Shown here: positions 17,706 to 26,631 of the stretch, piece by piece
Layout: each line of letters opens with the position of its first letter
How positions within the stretch are numbered: position 1 is the stretch's first letter
NCBI GenBank assembly: GCA_904501885.1
Contig: CAJGCP010000007.1
Coordinates: 17,074-81,073 of the forward strand
DNA from: an uncultured Acetatifactor sp.
GTDB lineage: Bacteria; Bacillota; Clostridia; Lachnospirales; Lachnospiraceae
Direction of reading: 5' to 3'
Length of the DNA: 64,000 nucleotides
Program-made: the position numbers and the translations under genes
Notes under the pieces: model-generated
The model's input: the letters and a program-made list of their open reading frames with translations, nothing else
The model's database searches: none
What the model was told of the DNA's origin: nothing

Positions 17706-18590
17706 ATGGCAATTTACAAGGGCGCAGGTGTGGCGATTGTAACACCTATGTTTCAGGATGGAACAGTGAACTATGAGAAGTTTGCTGAATTAATCGAATT
17801 TCAGATTGCAAATAAGACCGATGCGATTATTGTTTGTGGTACGACCGGAGAATCCTCCACCCTCAGCAATGAAGAGCATTTGGATGTAATTAGATATTGT
17901 GTGGAGGTTGTGGCAGGCAGAGTGCCTGTGATTGCAGGTACCGGTTCTAACTGTACAGAATCTGCCATTTACTTGTCTACAGAGGCAGAAAAAGCAGGGG
18001 TTGACGGACTTTTGCTGGTAACCCCCTATTATAACAAAGCAACACAGAATGGTCTGTATGAGCATTTCAAGGCGGTTGCAGATTCCGTAAAGGTGCCCAT
18101 CATTCTTTACAATGTACCTTCCAGAACAGGATGCAACATCCTGCCTGAGACAGTGGTTCGACTTTGTAAGGATGTGGAGAACATCGTTGGTGTGAAGGAA
18201 GCCAGCGGTAACATTAGCCAGATTGCCCATTTGGCAGCACTTGCAAAGGGATGTGTTGATATTTATTCCGGAAATGATGATCAGATTGTTCCCATCATGT
18301 CTTTGGGTGGTATCGGAGTTATCTCCGTACTTTCCAATGTTGCGCCTCTCCAGACCCACGAGATTTGCCAGAAGTACTTGGATGGCGATGTGCAGGAAAG
18401 CGCACGCATGCAGCTAGAGGCGATTGACCTTGTAAATGCGCTGTTCTGCGAAGTGAATCCCATTCCCGTGAAGGCTGCTTTGAACCTGATGGGTATGGAA
18501 GCAGGCACACTAAGAAGACCCTTGACGGATATGGAACCTGCCAATGTGGCACGCTTGGAAAAAGCGATGAAGGAATACGGTATTTTATAA
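17706..18590 (+). CDS. dapA: 4-hydroxy-tetrahydrodipicolinate synthase
   Basis: A 294-residue class I aldolase that condenses pyruvate with aspartate semialdehyde in lysine and diaminopimelate synthesis. Landmarks are GTTGESSTLSNEEH, VPVIAGTGSNCTESAIYL, ILYNVPSRTGCNI with the catalytic tyrosine, and the Schiff-base lysine in VGVKEASGN. It is followed by dapB, the next enzyme, across a hairpin. Confidence 0.97.
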   Translation: MAIYKGAGVAIVTPMFQDGTVNYEKFAELIEFQIANKTDAIIVCGTTGESSTLSNEEHLDVIRYCVEVVAGRVPVIAGTGSNCTESAIYLSTEAEKAGVDGLLLVTPYYNKATQNGLYEHFKAVADSVKVPIILYNVPSRTGCNILPETVVRLCKDVENIVGVKEASGNISQIAHLAALAKGCVDIYSGNDDQIVPIMSLGGIGVISVLSNVAPLQTHEICQKYLDGDVQESARMQLEAIDLVNALFCEVNPIPVKAALNLMGMEAGTLRRPLTDMEPANVARLEKAMKEYGIL

Positions 18591-18606
18591 AAATTGACCT
18601 AATATG

Positions 18607-18634
18607 TCCCACCCTGTATCAGGGGTGGGATTTT
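18607..18634 (+). terminator. Hairpin between dapA and dapB, possible partial terminator
   Basis: TCCCACCC pairs with GGGTGGGA (8 bp, 8 nt loop), followed by TTTT. It lies 20 nt before the dapB start and may lower dapB expression relative to dapA. Confidence 0.55.
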
Positions 18635-18654
18635 GGCAAATAAGGAGGATAAAA

Positions 18655-19410
18655 ATGATTCGCATTATTATGCATGGATGTAATGGTAAAATGGGACAGG
18701 TTATCACAGACCTGCTAAAAGATGATAAAGAGGCTTGTATCGTAGCAGGTGTTGACGCAGTGGATTTTGGCAAAAACGCTTATCCCGTATTTTCAAATAT
18801 CAATGAATGCGATGTGGAGGCAGACTGTCTCATCGACTTTTCTGTGGCAAAGGCGGTAGATGCATGCCTGGAGTATTGTCTGAGTAAGCAACTTCCCTGC
18901 GTACTGTGCACCACAGGCCTTAGCGCAGAACAGTTGGAAAAAGTAGAGAAGACTGCAAAAGGCGTGGCTGTTTTAAAATCTGCCAATATGTCTCTGGGAA
19001 TCAATCTGCTGATGAAACTTTTGAAAGATGCAGCGGCAGTTTTGGCTCCTGCAGGCTACGATATGGAAATTGTAGAAAAGCACCATCGTTTGAAACTGGA
19101 TGCACCCAGTGGCACAGCACTCGCACTGGCAGATTCCATCAACGAGGAATTGGATGGAGCCTATACCTATGTATACGATAGAAGTGACAGAAGACAGCTC
19201 CGCCCTGACAAAGAAATCGGTATCAGCGCAGTGCGCGGTGGTACGATCGTGGGAGATCATGATGTGATTTTTGCCGGCACGGATGAAGTTATCACTTTTT
19301 CACATACTGCATATAGTAAGGCGATTTTCGGCAAGGGTGCCATTGCGGCAGCGAAGTTTTTGGCAGGCAAACCCGCCGGCCGTTACGACATGAGTGATGT
19401 GATTGGTTAA
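18655..19410 (+). CDS. dapB: 4-hydroxy-tetrahydrodipicolinate reductase
   Basis: A 251-residue NAD(P)H-dependent reductase. The nucleotide-binding start is IMHGCNGKMGQVI, and the family signature KHHRLKLDAPSGTALAL contains the catalytic His and Lys. I place the start at 18,655, directly after AAGGAGG at 18,641-18,647; an in-frame ATG at 18,604 lies inside the intergenic hairpin and has no ribosome binding site. It acts directly after DapA. Confidence 0.96.
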   Translation: MIRIIMHGCNGKMGQVITDLLKDDKEACIVAGVDAVDFGKNAYPVFSNINECDVEADCLIDFSVAKAVDACLEYCLSKQLPCVLCTTGLSAEQLEKVEKTAKGVAVLKSANMSLGINLLMKLLKDAAAVLAPAGYDMEIVEKHHRLKLDAPSGTALALADSINEELDGAYTYVYDRSDRRQLRPDKEIGISAVRGGTIVGDHDVIFAGTDEVITFSHTAYSKAIFGKGAIAAAKFLAGKPAGRYDMSDVIG

Positions 19411-19438
19411 AAATAGTTTTGACATAAGCTTTTTAAAT

Positions 19439-19487
19439 AAAAAAGGGCCCCGGGCCTTAACAGATGAAGACCGTCGGGAGCCCCTTA
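19439..19487 (-). terminator. Terminator of the repeat lipoprotein gene
   Basis: On the minus strand a GC-rich stem with a bulge (AGGGGCTCC with GGGGCCC) ends in TTTTTT. On the plus strand the T run is poor, so it mainly serves the minus-strand gene. Confidence 0.6.
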
Positions 19488-19494
19488 TCATAGG

Positions 19495-19881
19495 CTAACG
19501 GGTAGTGCCGTTTGTTGTAGTATTTGTGCCGTTTGTCACGTCGCTTACGCCGTTTGTGACACCATCTACGACATCAGCAGCGCCATTGGTCACACCATCG
19601 ATGACATCAGCGGTGCCGTTAGTAACTCCATCCACCACATCTTCTACAGCGCCGCCTACAGTGCCGTTAGAAGTAGAGTCACTTCCACTTGTAACCTCGT
19701 TTACATTGTGGTTGACATCGGTTGTAGCGCTGGGAGTTGCCGGGTGGGCGGTTCCGGCCATCTCACCGGAACCATTGTTGTTATCGTTTCTTCGGGTACA
19801 AGCGGTAGCCATGCACATGCAAGCCACCAACAGGCCCAAAACCAGTAGCCTTTTGCCCTGAAATGTTTTTGTTCTTTTCAT
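19495..19881 (-). CDS. Small repeat-containing lipoprotein
   Basis: A 128-residue exported protein. The N-terminus is a lipoprotein signal: charged start, hydrophobic stretch LLVLGLLVAC, with possible lipidated cysteines at 21 (LVAC) or 28 (ATAC). The mature part is low complexity with a 10-residue repeat, DVVDGVTNGT / DVIDGVTNGA / DVVDGVTNGV, then a Thr-Asn tail. The start at 19,881 has GGAGGA just upstream. It lies alone on the minus strand between dapB and an M23-like gene. I do not recognise a function; a cell-surface role is inferred. Confidence 0.75.
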   Translation of the reverse strand: MKRTKTFQGKRLLVLGLLVACMCMATACTRRNDNNNGSGEMAGTAHPATPSATTDVNHNVNEVTSGSDSTSNGTVGGAVEDVVDGVTNGTADVIDGVTNGAADVVDGVTNGVSDVTNGTNTTTNGTTR

Positions 19882-20043
19882 AGCATCCTCCATTCTGATG
19901 AGCAACTTAAAATCAAACCTGATTGCGTGTGCATACTTGGCTGATTTGTGATTAGTATGTGAGGACACTAGGAAAATATGCAAAGAAAAAATCAAATGTA
20001 AAAAAATGGATAAAGTAATAAAATCATGGAGGTAGTCCCCAAG

Positions 20044-20769
20044 ATGAGCAAAAAGATTTTTATTTTCACATCGGAAGAAGAAAATGCAAAAGTATACAAA
20101 CTCCGTGTACATAAAAATGTTGTGTATGGCGTTGGTTTGGCATTTTGTGTTTTGCTGGGCGCGATGATTGGCTACGCAATTTTTGAAAGTGAAATATGGA
20201 ATGCAAGTTTCCAACAGACTGTTCGTTGGCAGGAGGACATGAAGGCTGTTCAGGCGGAAAAAGAGCAAAGAATTGAAGAACTGACCGGACAGATTTCTGA
20301 ATTGACTGTGCAGATTGCAGATTTGACGGACCAGAATCAGGTGTTGAAGGACGAATTGACAGCGAAGATGGAAAGCGAAGCCGCACTGGCGGCTAAGGTA
20401 GAAGCGGCATATTTGCCTACAGATTTTCCTTTGACCGGTGCAGCCACTATGAAGGAAGTGGACGGCCAGGAGCCGATGTGTATCTTTACTTCCAGCATAG
20501 ATGGTGAGATGGTAATCGCAACGGCTCATGGTACGGTAATTGCGGTGAATGCAGATGCGGAATATGAACAAAATGTTTGGATTGACCACGAAAACGGATA
20601 TGTAACGATCTATAGAAGCAAAGGCGACATTAAGGTTCAAAAGGGACAGAAGGTAACCAAGGGTACGACACTTTTCCTGCAGGGAAAGGATCAGGGTGAG
20701 ATGGGCTACCAGATGATTAAGGACGGCGCGTATATCAACCCTGCCGAAATGATGTCGGTGAACGGATAG
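20044..20769 (+). CDS. Membrane-anchored degenerate LytM/M23-domain protein
   Basis: A 241-residue protein with one membrane segment (about residues 20-42), a coiled coil (residues ~60-115, with repeated ELTxQIxxLT heptads) and a C-terminal LytM-like domain. The LytM fold shows in IATAHGTVIAVNADA, VWIDHENGYVTIY and VQKGQKVTKGTTL. The metal ligands are missing: the HLH of active M23 enzymes is replaced by QGEMGYQM. It is therefore probably not a hydrolase but a regulator or scaffold like EnvC/NlpD-type or sporulation LytM proteins. The start at 20,044 has GGAGGT 10 nt upstream. Confidence 0.8.
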   Translation: MSKKIFIFTSEEENAKVYKLRVHKNVVYGVGLAFCVLLGAMIGYAIFESEIWNASFQQTVRWQEDMKAVQAEKEQRIEELTGQISELTVQIADLTDQNQVLKDELTAKMESEAALAAKVEAAYLPTDFPLTGAATMKEVDGQEPMCIFTSSIDGEMVIATAHGTVIAVNADAEYEQNVWIDHENGYVTIYRSKGDIKVQKGQKVTKGTTLFLQGKDQGEMGYQMIKDGAYINPAEMMSVNG

Positions 20770-20794
20770 GAAATAATACATATAAATTTAATAA

Positions 20795-20827
20795 AAAAAT
20801 AAGACACACATGTGTCTTATTTTTTTA
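20795..20827. terminator. Bidirectional terminator between the M23-like gene and yerC
   Basis: AATAAGACA pairs with TGTCTTATT, with A and T runs on either side, between two convergent genes. Confidence 0.8.
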
Positions 20828-20846
20828 TATGAATAATAAATATAAT

Positions 20847-21143
20847 TTACGGTTCGTCTTTTTCCATTCTGGAAAACACCATGTCGTATCCGTCGTTTCC
20901 ATAGTTTACAGAACGGTTTACGCGGCTGATGGTAGCAGTGGATGCACCGGTTTTTTCTGCAATCTCCAGGTAGGTTCTTCTTTTCTTCAACATAGCTGCA
21001 ACTTCAAAGCGCTGGGATAAAGAAAGTAATTCATTCACAGTACATAAATCTTCGAAAAAACCATAACATTCTTCTCGGTTTTTCAAACAAAGAATTGCGT
21101 CAAACAAAAAATCCACAGCGTCTGTTTTAATTTTCTTGTTCAT
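20847..21143 (-). CDS. YerC/YecD-family TrpR-related DNA-binding protein
   Basis: A 98-residue helical protein of the YerC/TrpR-like family. The helix-turn-helix reads RRTYLEIAEKTGASTATISRVNRSVNYG, close to the tryptophan repressor DNA-binding element, after a helical segment ELLSLSQRFEVAAML. These small regulators are common in Firmicutes and usually stand alone. The start at 21,143 is chosen because TGAGGTG lies 7 nt upstream; an upstream in-frame ATG has none. Confidence 0.9.
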   Translation of the reverse strand: MNKKIKTDAVDFLFDAILCLKNREECYGFFEDLCTVNELLSLSQRFEVAAMLKKRRTYLEIAEKTGASTATISRVNRSVNYGNDGYDMVFSRMEKDEP

Positions 21144-21240
21144 TTTGTAACACCTCACTCAATTCTCCCAATGGAGAAGTCTTTAACTTTTTACCATTTT
21201 AACATATTAAAGCATAAAAGTAAAGATGTGAAATGGAAAT

Positions 21241-21269
21241 TTAACATAATAATTTTCTCTTCATATAAT
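21241..21269 (+). promoter_or_regulatory. SigA promoter of the substrate-binding lipoprotein
   Basis: TTAACA (21,241-21,246), a 17 bp spacer and TATAAT (21,264-21,269). Confidence 0.75.
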
Positions 21270-21298
21270 ACAATATCGAAAGTTAAAGGAGAACTCAT

Positions 21299-22315
21299 AT
21301 GAAATTCTTAAACTTCAAGCGGATGAAGGCGGTAGTTTCCGCATTTGTGCTGGTGATTGTCAGTCTGACTGCCTGTGGAAAGGTGCAGAACGGTGGGGGC
21401 AAGGAGCAGGTTGTGCTGAATGAAGTGGCGCATTCCATCTTTTATGCGCCTATGTATGTTGCCATTGAGGAGGGCTATTTTGAGGACGCCGGCATTGACC
21501 TTCAGTTGGTGACAGGATTTGGCGCAGATAAAACCATGACGGCAGTGCTTACAGGAGAGGCCGACATCGGGTTTATGGGATGCGAGAGTACGGTGTATAC
21601 TTATGTGGGAGGAAATGAGGATTATGCAGTAAATTTCGCACAGTTGACCCAGAGAGCGGGCAATTTTCTGGTGTCCAGAACGCCCGTGGATGACTTTTCC
21701 TGGAGTATGTTGAAGGGGAAAGAAGTGTTGGGCGGCAGAGCCGGCGGTATGCCTCAGATGGTGTTTGAATATATTTTGTTGAAAAACGGCATCGACCCTA
21801 AAACGGATGTGAATATTGACCAGAGTATTGACTTTGGCTCCACTGCGGCTGCTTTTTCCGGCGGTCAGGGAGATTACACCGTAGAATTTGAGCCCCATGC
21901 CACATTGCTGGAAGAAAAAAAGGATGGCTACGTGGTGGCGTCGTTGGGCGAGGATTCCGGCTATGTGCCCTACACCTCTTTCTGCGCGAAAAAGAGTTTG
22001 ATACAGGAGAAGCCACAGATGATTCAGGCGTTCACGGATGCGCTGCAGAAGGGTATGGATTATGTGCAGAGTCATTCTGCGGAAGAGATAGCAAAAGTGA
22101 TTGCACCTCAGTTTCCGGAGACGGATTTTGATACTCTGGCTACGATTATTGGCAGGTATCATCAGCAGGATACTTGGAAGGAAAACCTGGTGTTTGAACA
22201 GGATTCCTTCGATTTGCTCAAAAATATTCTTCGCACAAGTGGTGTCTTGGAAAAAGATGTGCCATATGAGGATTTGGTGGTTACTGAGTTTGCACAAAAT
22301 GCAGTAGAAAAGTAA
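21299..22315 (+). CDS. ABC transporter substrate-binding lipoprotein, NMT1/SsuA type
   Basis: A 338-residue lipoprotein with the lipidated cysteine at C26 (SLTAC). The mature part is a periplasmic-binding fold of the NMT1/SsuA family, which binds thiamine precursors, sulfonates or nitrate-like ligands: YAPMYVAIEEGYFEDAGIDL, then the GADKTMTAVLTGEADIGFMG block and a GGRAGGMPQ hinge loop. No permease or ATPase is adjacent, so this is an orphan binding protein that must use a transporter encoded elsewhere. The ligand is undetermined. Confidence 0.87.
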   Translation: MKFLNFKRMKAVVSAFVLVIVSLTACGKVQNGGGKEQVVLNEVAHSIFYAPMYVAIEEGYFEDAGIDLQLVTGFGADKTMTAVLTGEADIGFMGCESTVYTYVGGNEDYAVNFAQLTQRAGNFLVSRTPVDDFSWSMLKGKEVLGGRAGGMPQMVFEYILLKNGIDPKTDVNIDQSIDFGSTAAAFSGGQGDYTVEFEPHATLLEEKKDGYVVASLGEDSGYVPYTSFCAKKSLIQEKPQMIQAFTDALQKGMDYVQSHSAEEIAKVIAPQFPETDFDTLATIIGRYHQQDTWKENLVFEQDSFDLLKNILRTSGVLEKDVPYEDLVVTEFAQNAVEK

Positions 22316-22330
22316 TAATATTGTAAAACG

Positions 22331-22362
22331 CATCCCTCTTATGTAAATGAGAGGGATGTGTC
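22331..22362 (+). terminator. Hairpin after the substrate-binding lipoprotein gene
   Basis: CATCCCTCT pairs with AGAGGGATG around a 10 nt loop. The T run after it is weak. Confidence 0.5.
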
Positions 22363-22514
22363 ATTTTGAGGACGGAAGAATCTGTAAAAACTATTGTGAT
22401 AATACGAATTAATTGATACAATAGTTTCACATATGATTATGTAGAAAACAGTTCTTGAAAAGGTACAAAGCCGGCGCTTCCAAAAGGAGCGTAGGGTAAA
22501 ATAAAGGAGTATAC

Positions 22515-24902
22515 ATGGGACTTTACGATGCGTTAAATAAAGAACAGAAAAAGGCGGTTTGCCAGGTGGAGGGTCCACTTCTCATCCTGGCAGGTGCAGG
22601 GAGCGGTAAGACCCGTGTTCTGACTCACAGAATCGCATATATGATAGATGAAATGGGCATTAGCCCTTGGAATATTTTAGCCATTACTTTTACCAATAAA
22701 GCGGCCGGAGAGATGCGGGAGAGAGTGGATCGTTTGGTGGAATTCGGCGCAGACCAAGTCTGGGTCTCCACCTTTCATTCTGCCTGCCTGCGGATCCTCC
22801 GCCGACATATTGACAGATTGGGGTATGACCCGGGATTTGCCATCTATGATACGGATGATCAAAAGGCAGTGGTGAAGACTGTCTGCAAGCATTTGAATAT
22901 CGATACGAAGGCGTACAAGGAGCGTACTTTAATGGGTGTGATTTCCTCTGCCAAGGACGAATTAGTCAGTGTGGAAGAATACGCCATCAAAGCCCAAGGG
23001 GACTATTCTAAGGCTGTTTATGCAAAAGTCTACCGGGAATACCAGGAAACTCTGAAAAAGAACAATGCGCTTGATTTTGATGATATCATTGTAAAAACCG
23101 TGGAGCTATTCAAGGCTTGCCCTGAAATTTTGGATTCTTATCAGGAAAGATTCCGCTATGTCATGGTGGACGAATACCAGGATACCAATACTGCACAGTT
23201 TGAGTTGGTGCGACTGTTGGCGGGAAAGTACAGAAACCTATGTGTGGTGGGAGATGATGATCAGTCCATCTACAAGTTCCGTGGTGCTAATATCAAAAAC
23301 ATTTTGGATTTTGAACAGTATTTTCCTGAGGCTACAGTGATTAAACTGGAGCAAAATTACCGCTCCACACAGTCTATTCTAGATGCGGCCAATGCGGTAA
23401 TCGGCCATAATGTGGGAAGAAAGGACAAGTCCCTGTGGACCTCCAAGGGGGCTGGCGACCGCATTCATTTCAGACAATTTGAGAATGCTTATGAAGAGGC
23501 GGAATATATCGCCCGGGATGTGTCCAAGAAGGTAAAAAACGGCATCACTTCTTATGGAGAATGCGCCGTACTGTTTCGGACCAATGCCCAGGCACGTCTT
23601 TTGGAAGAGCGAATGATAATGGAAGGAATTCCATATAATGTGGTGGGTGGAACCAATTTCTACTCCCGTATGGAAGTGAAGGATATTCTGGCCTATTTAA
23701 AAACTATTGATAATGCCAGAGATGATGTGGCAGTAAAGCGCATTATCAATGTACCCAAAAGAGGCATCGGAAATGCGACTTTAGATAAATTGGACGGTTA
23801 TGCTTTTGCGGAGGGTATTTCTCTCTATGATGCCATGGAGCAGGCGAAAAATGTGGATGTTTTATCCAAGGTGTCAAGTAAAATCAGACCGTTTGTGGAA
23901 TTGATTTCGGAGGCCAGAAGGCAATCCGCCGAAATGACTGCGGCAGAGCTGATTCGGTATCTGTTGGAGCAGATAGAGTATGCGGCATATTTGGAAGAAA
24001 GCGACAGCGACTCTGCAGAAGACAGAATGGAAAATGTGGAGGAATTGATTGCAAAAGCCATCAGCTATTGGGAAAATGCGGAAACGCCCAGTCTTACCGG
24101 ATTTTTGGAGGATGTGGCGTTGGTGGCAGATATCGATACGGTGGAGGACGGCGACAATCGGGTCCTTTTGATGACCCTGCATTCTGCTAAAGGTCTGGAA
24201 TTTCCTTATGTGTATCTGTCCGGCTTGGAAGATGGATTGTTCCCGAGCTTTATGTCCATCGCCTCCGATGATGCAGCTGATTTGGAGGAGGAGCGTAGAC
24301 TCGCCTATGTGGGCATCACCAGAGCCATGGACGAGCTTACATTGACTTGTGCCAAATCCCGTATGACCCACGGAGAGATACAGTACAATGCCATCAGCCG
24401 GTTTGTGAGAGAAATTCCTACAGAGTTGCTGGATGAAGTGGTGCCTACCCCGAAAAGAAAGATGGAATTTGCGGATGATTATCTGGGCTTTGACACCGGA
24501 TATCGGGACTTTGGCGGAGGTTCCCAGAGCCTCGGTGGAGATTCTCGGAGTTTCGGTGGAAGTTCCCAGGGCTTCGGTGGAAACTCGAGGGAGTTCGATG
24601 CCAGACCGAGAGCATCGGTACGTCCCAAGGTGACAGCCCAGGCCGACAAGCCATTTATCGCCAAGGGAATTGGCAGTCTGAATCAGCTGGCCGGTATTTC
24701 CAAGGGAGTGCCCGCACAGGCGGATACGGAGATAGATTACGGTGTTGGGGACCGGGTAAGACACATTAAATTTGGAGAAGGTACGGTGCTTGGTCTTGTG
24801 AGAGAACCCCGAGACTATAAGGTGACAGTCGATTTTGACAATGTGGGACAGAAGATTATGTATGCGTCTTTTGCGAAGTTAAAAATAATCAAAAATTTGT
24901 AG
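22515..24902 (+). CDS. pcrA: UvrD/Rep-type DNA helicase, PcrA-like
   Basis: A 795-residue superfamily 1A 3'-5' helicase for repair and replication-fork maintenance. Walker A is LAGAGSGKTRVLTHR; motif Ia is ITFTNKAAGEMRER; Walker B MVDEYQDTN; motif III VVGDDDQSIYKFRGA; motif VI VGITRAMDELTL. The C-terminal tail after residue ~660 carries a Gly-Ser-Phe repeat (FGGGSQSLGGDSRSFGGSSQ and more) that is unusual for PcrA, before a Tudor-like end (GDRVRHIKFGEGTVLGL). The start has AAAGGAG at normal spacing. Confidence 0.94.
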   Translation: MGLYDALNKEQKKAVCQVEGPLLILAGAGSGKTRVLTHRIAYMIDEMGISPWNILAITFTNKAAGEMRERVDRLVEFGADQVWVSTFHSACLRILRRHIDRLGYDPGFAIYDTDDQKAVVKTVCKHLNIDTKAYKERTLMGVISSAKDELVSVEEYAIKAQGDYSKAVYAKVYREYQETLKKNNALDFDDIIVKTVELFKACPEILDSYQERFRYVMVDEYQDTNTAQFELVRLLAGKYRNLCVVGDDDQSIYKFRGANIKNILDFEQYFPEATVIKLEQNYRSTQSILDAANAVIGHNVGRKDKSLWTSKGAGDRIHFRQFENAYEEAEYIARDVSKKVKNGITSYGECAVLFRTNAQARLLEERMIMEGIPYNVVGGTNFYSRMEVKDILAYLKTIDNARDDVAVKRIINVPKRGIGNATLDKLDGYAFAEGISLYDAMEQAKNVDVLSKVSSKIRPFVELISEARRQSAEMTAAELIRYLLEQIEYAAYLEESDSDSAEDRMENVEELIAKAISYWENAETPSLTGFLEDVALVADIDTVEDGDNRVLLMTLHSAKGLEFPYVYLSGLEDGLFPSFMSIASDDAADLEEERRLAYVGITRAMDELTLTCAKSRMTHGEIQYNAISRFVREIPTELLDEVVPTPKRKMEFADDYLGFDTGYRDFGGGSQSLGGDSRSFGGSSQGFGGNSREFDARPRASVRPKVTAQADKPFIAKGIGSLNQLAGISKGVPAQADTEIDYGVGDRVRHIKFGEGTVLGLVREPRDYKVTVDFDNVGQKIMYASFAKLKIIKNL

Positions 24903-24950
24903 TAAAAAATAAGATTTTGTGTTATACTAAAGCAAGTGGAGGTGGCAAAT

Positions 24951-25193
24951 ATGAGCAGATTTGAAAATTTAATGGAAATGACCAAATTAAATGAACTGAT
25001 TGGCAAAAAAGAGAAGAAAAATGTTCTCTGGACCGTTCTTGCAGTAGTTGGTGTAATTGCAGCAATTGCAGGTGTTTGCTATGCTATATATCGCCGTCGC
25101 AATGCAGAATATCTGGCAGAGTTTGACGATGAATTTTTTGATGACTGTGAAGATGCAGAGGATGCACTTTTTGTGGATGAGGGAGAGAACTAA
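24951..25193 (+). CDS. Small single-pass membrane protein with acidic tail
   Basis: An 80-residue protein. Residues ~20-45 form one membrane segment (VLWTVLAVVGVIAAIAGVCY) flanked by Lys and Arg residues; the rest is a strongly acidic tail rich in Asp, Glu and Phe. The start follows GGAGGTGG at 24,938-24,945, and an extended -10 (TGTTATACT, ending 24,928) lies upstream. It is 3 nt from the RlmD-type gene. I recognise it only as a small protein type seen in Lachnospiraceae; the function is unknown. Confidence 0.7.
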   Translation: MSRFENLMEMTKLNELIGKKEKKNVLWTVLAVVGVIAAIAGVCYAIYRRRNAEYLAEFDDEFFDDCEDAEDALFVDEGEN

Positions 25194-25196
25194 ATC

Positions 25197-26627
25197 ATGA
25201 AAAAAGGACAGGTATGTGAAGGTGTTGTCCGCAGAGTGGACTTCCCCAACAAGGGTATCGTAGATACCGGAGAGGGAATGGCTGTGGTCAAGACGGGACT
25301 GCCTGGTCAAAAGGTTAAGTTTATCGTAAGCAAAATGAAGAATGGGAAGGCGGAAGGCCGATTACTGGAGGTGTTGGAGAAATCCCCCTTGGAGACTGGT
25401 CATCCGTGTTCCCATTTTGGATTATGTGGCGGATGTAATTATCTGTCTATGCCATATCAGGAGCAACTTGCCATCAAAGAAGACCAGGTAAAGAGATTAT
25501 TGGAACGAGTGCTGGCAAAGCAGGATGCACCCTGGCAATGGGAGGGCATCAAAGGCAGCCCCGCAGAATATGAATATCGAAATAAGATGGAGTTTTCCTT
25601 TGGCGACGAAGTGAAGGATGGTCCGTTAGCCCTTGGCATGCATAAGCGGGGCAGTTTCTACGATGTGGTGACTGTGGAGGACTGCCGCATCGTGGATGCG
25701 GACTACCGGGTGATTTTGAAAACGGTGCGGGATTATTTTGAAAAAAGTGGTGTGACATTCCATCACAAAATGAATCATCAGGGATATTTACGTCATTTGC
25801 TGGTGAGAAAGGCGTCCAAGACCGGTGAGATTTTAGTGGCACTTGTGACCAGTAGCCAGAATCCATGGACAGGTACTGGAAGAGCACGAGAAGATGTAGA
25901 ATCTCTCGTTGCAGGATTTAGAGACTCTTTGCTTCAGTTAGAAAAAGAGGGATTGTTAAAGGGTAAATTTGCAGGCATCCTACATATTATCAACGACTCT
26001 TTGGCGGATGTGGTACAGAGCGACCATACAGAAGTCCTTTATGGACAGGAGTATTTCTACGAGAAATTGCTTGGATTGAAATTCAAGATTTCCACATTTT
26101 CCTTCTTTCAAACCAATTCCTACAGTGCTGAAGTACTGTATGAAACAGTGCGTGAATATGTGGGCGACATTGACTCTTCAGGGGCAAATGACAAGGTGGT
26201 ATTTGATCTATACAGTGGCACCGGAACCATTGCCCAGCTGATGGCACCTGCGGCGAAAAAAGTAGTGGGTGTGGAAATCGTGGAAGAGGCAGTGGAGGCA
26301 GCGAAAAAGAATGCGGCAGAAAATGGCCTCGCCAATTGTGAATTCATCGCCGGCGATGTGCTGAAGGTGTTGGATGAGATTGAAGAAAAGCCGGATATGA
26401 TTATACTGGATCCGCCCAGAGATGGTTGCCACCCGAAAGTGCTACCTAAGATTTTAAATTACGGCGTAGACCGCATCGTCTATGTTTCCTGCAAACCCAC
26501 CAGTCTGGTGAGAGATTTGGAAGTGTTCCTGGAGCAGGGCTATGTGGTGGAGAAGGCGGTGGCCGTGGATCAATTCCCTTGGACGGCGAATGTAGAGACA
26601 GTCGTCCTCTTGGGCAACCGGTTGTGA
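25197..26627 (+). CDS. rlmD: 23S rRNA uracil-C5 methyltransferase, RlmD/RumA family
   Basis: A 476-residue TrmA/RumA-type enzyme that methylates C5 of uracil in RNA. An N-terminal TRAM-like domain starts the protein; the 4Fe-4S cysteines are in CSHFGLCGGCNYLSMPY (C-x5-C-x2-C); SAM binding is FDLYSGTGTIAQLM; the catalytic cysteine is in VYVSCKPTSLVRDL, after the LDPPRDGC motif. RNA target assignment (U1939 or U747/U54-like) cannot be fixed from sequence, so the symbol is approximate. Confidence 0.88.
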   Translation: MKKGQVCEGVVRRVDFPNKGIVDTGEGMAVVKTGLPGQKVKFIVSKMKNGKAEGRLLEVLEKSPLETGHPCSHFGLCGGCNYLSMPYQEQLAIKEDQVKRLLERVLAKQDAPWQWEGIKGSPAEYEYRNKMEFSFGDEVKDGPLALGMHKRGSFYDVVTVEDCRIVDADYRVILKTVRDYFEKSGVTFHHKMNHQGYLRHLLVRKASKTGEILVALVTSSQNPWTGTGRAREDVESLVAGFRDSLLQLEKEGLLKGKFAGILHIINDSLADVVQSDHTEVLYGQEYFYEKLLGLKFKISTFSFFQTNSYSAEVLYETVREYVGDIDSSGANDKVVFDLYSGTGTIAQLMAPAAKKVVGVEIVEEAVEAAKKNAAENGLANCEFIAGDVLKVLDEIEEKPDMIILDPPRDGCHPKVLPKILNYGVDRIVYVSCKPTSLVRDLEVFLEQGYVVEKAVAVDQFPWTANVETVVLLGNRL

Positions 26628-26631
26628 TTTG

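Noticed and set aside
18604..18654. Upstream ATG for dapB
   Set aside because: It lies in the intergenic hairpin without a ribosome site; AAGGAGG fixes the start at 18,655.
19882..20781. Long upstream extension of the repeat lipoprotein frame
   Set aside because: It runs antisense through the M23-like gene; the lipoprotein has a clear start and signal at 19,881.
21308..22333. Long minus-strand frame of 341 codons opposite the substrate-binding lipoprotein gene
   Set aside because: The plus-strand gene has a promoter, ribosome site and family motifs; the minus frame has unlikely His/Cys-rich composition.
23874..24764. Minus-strand frame opposite the helicase
   Set aside because: Shadow of the conserved helicase coding frame.
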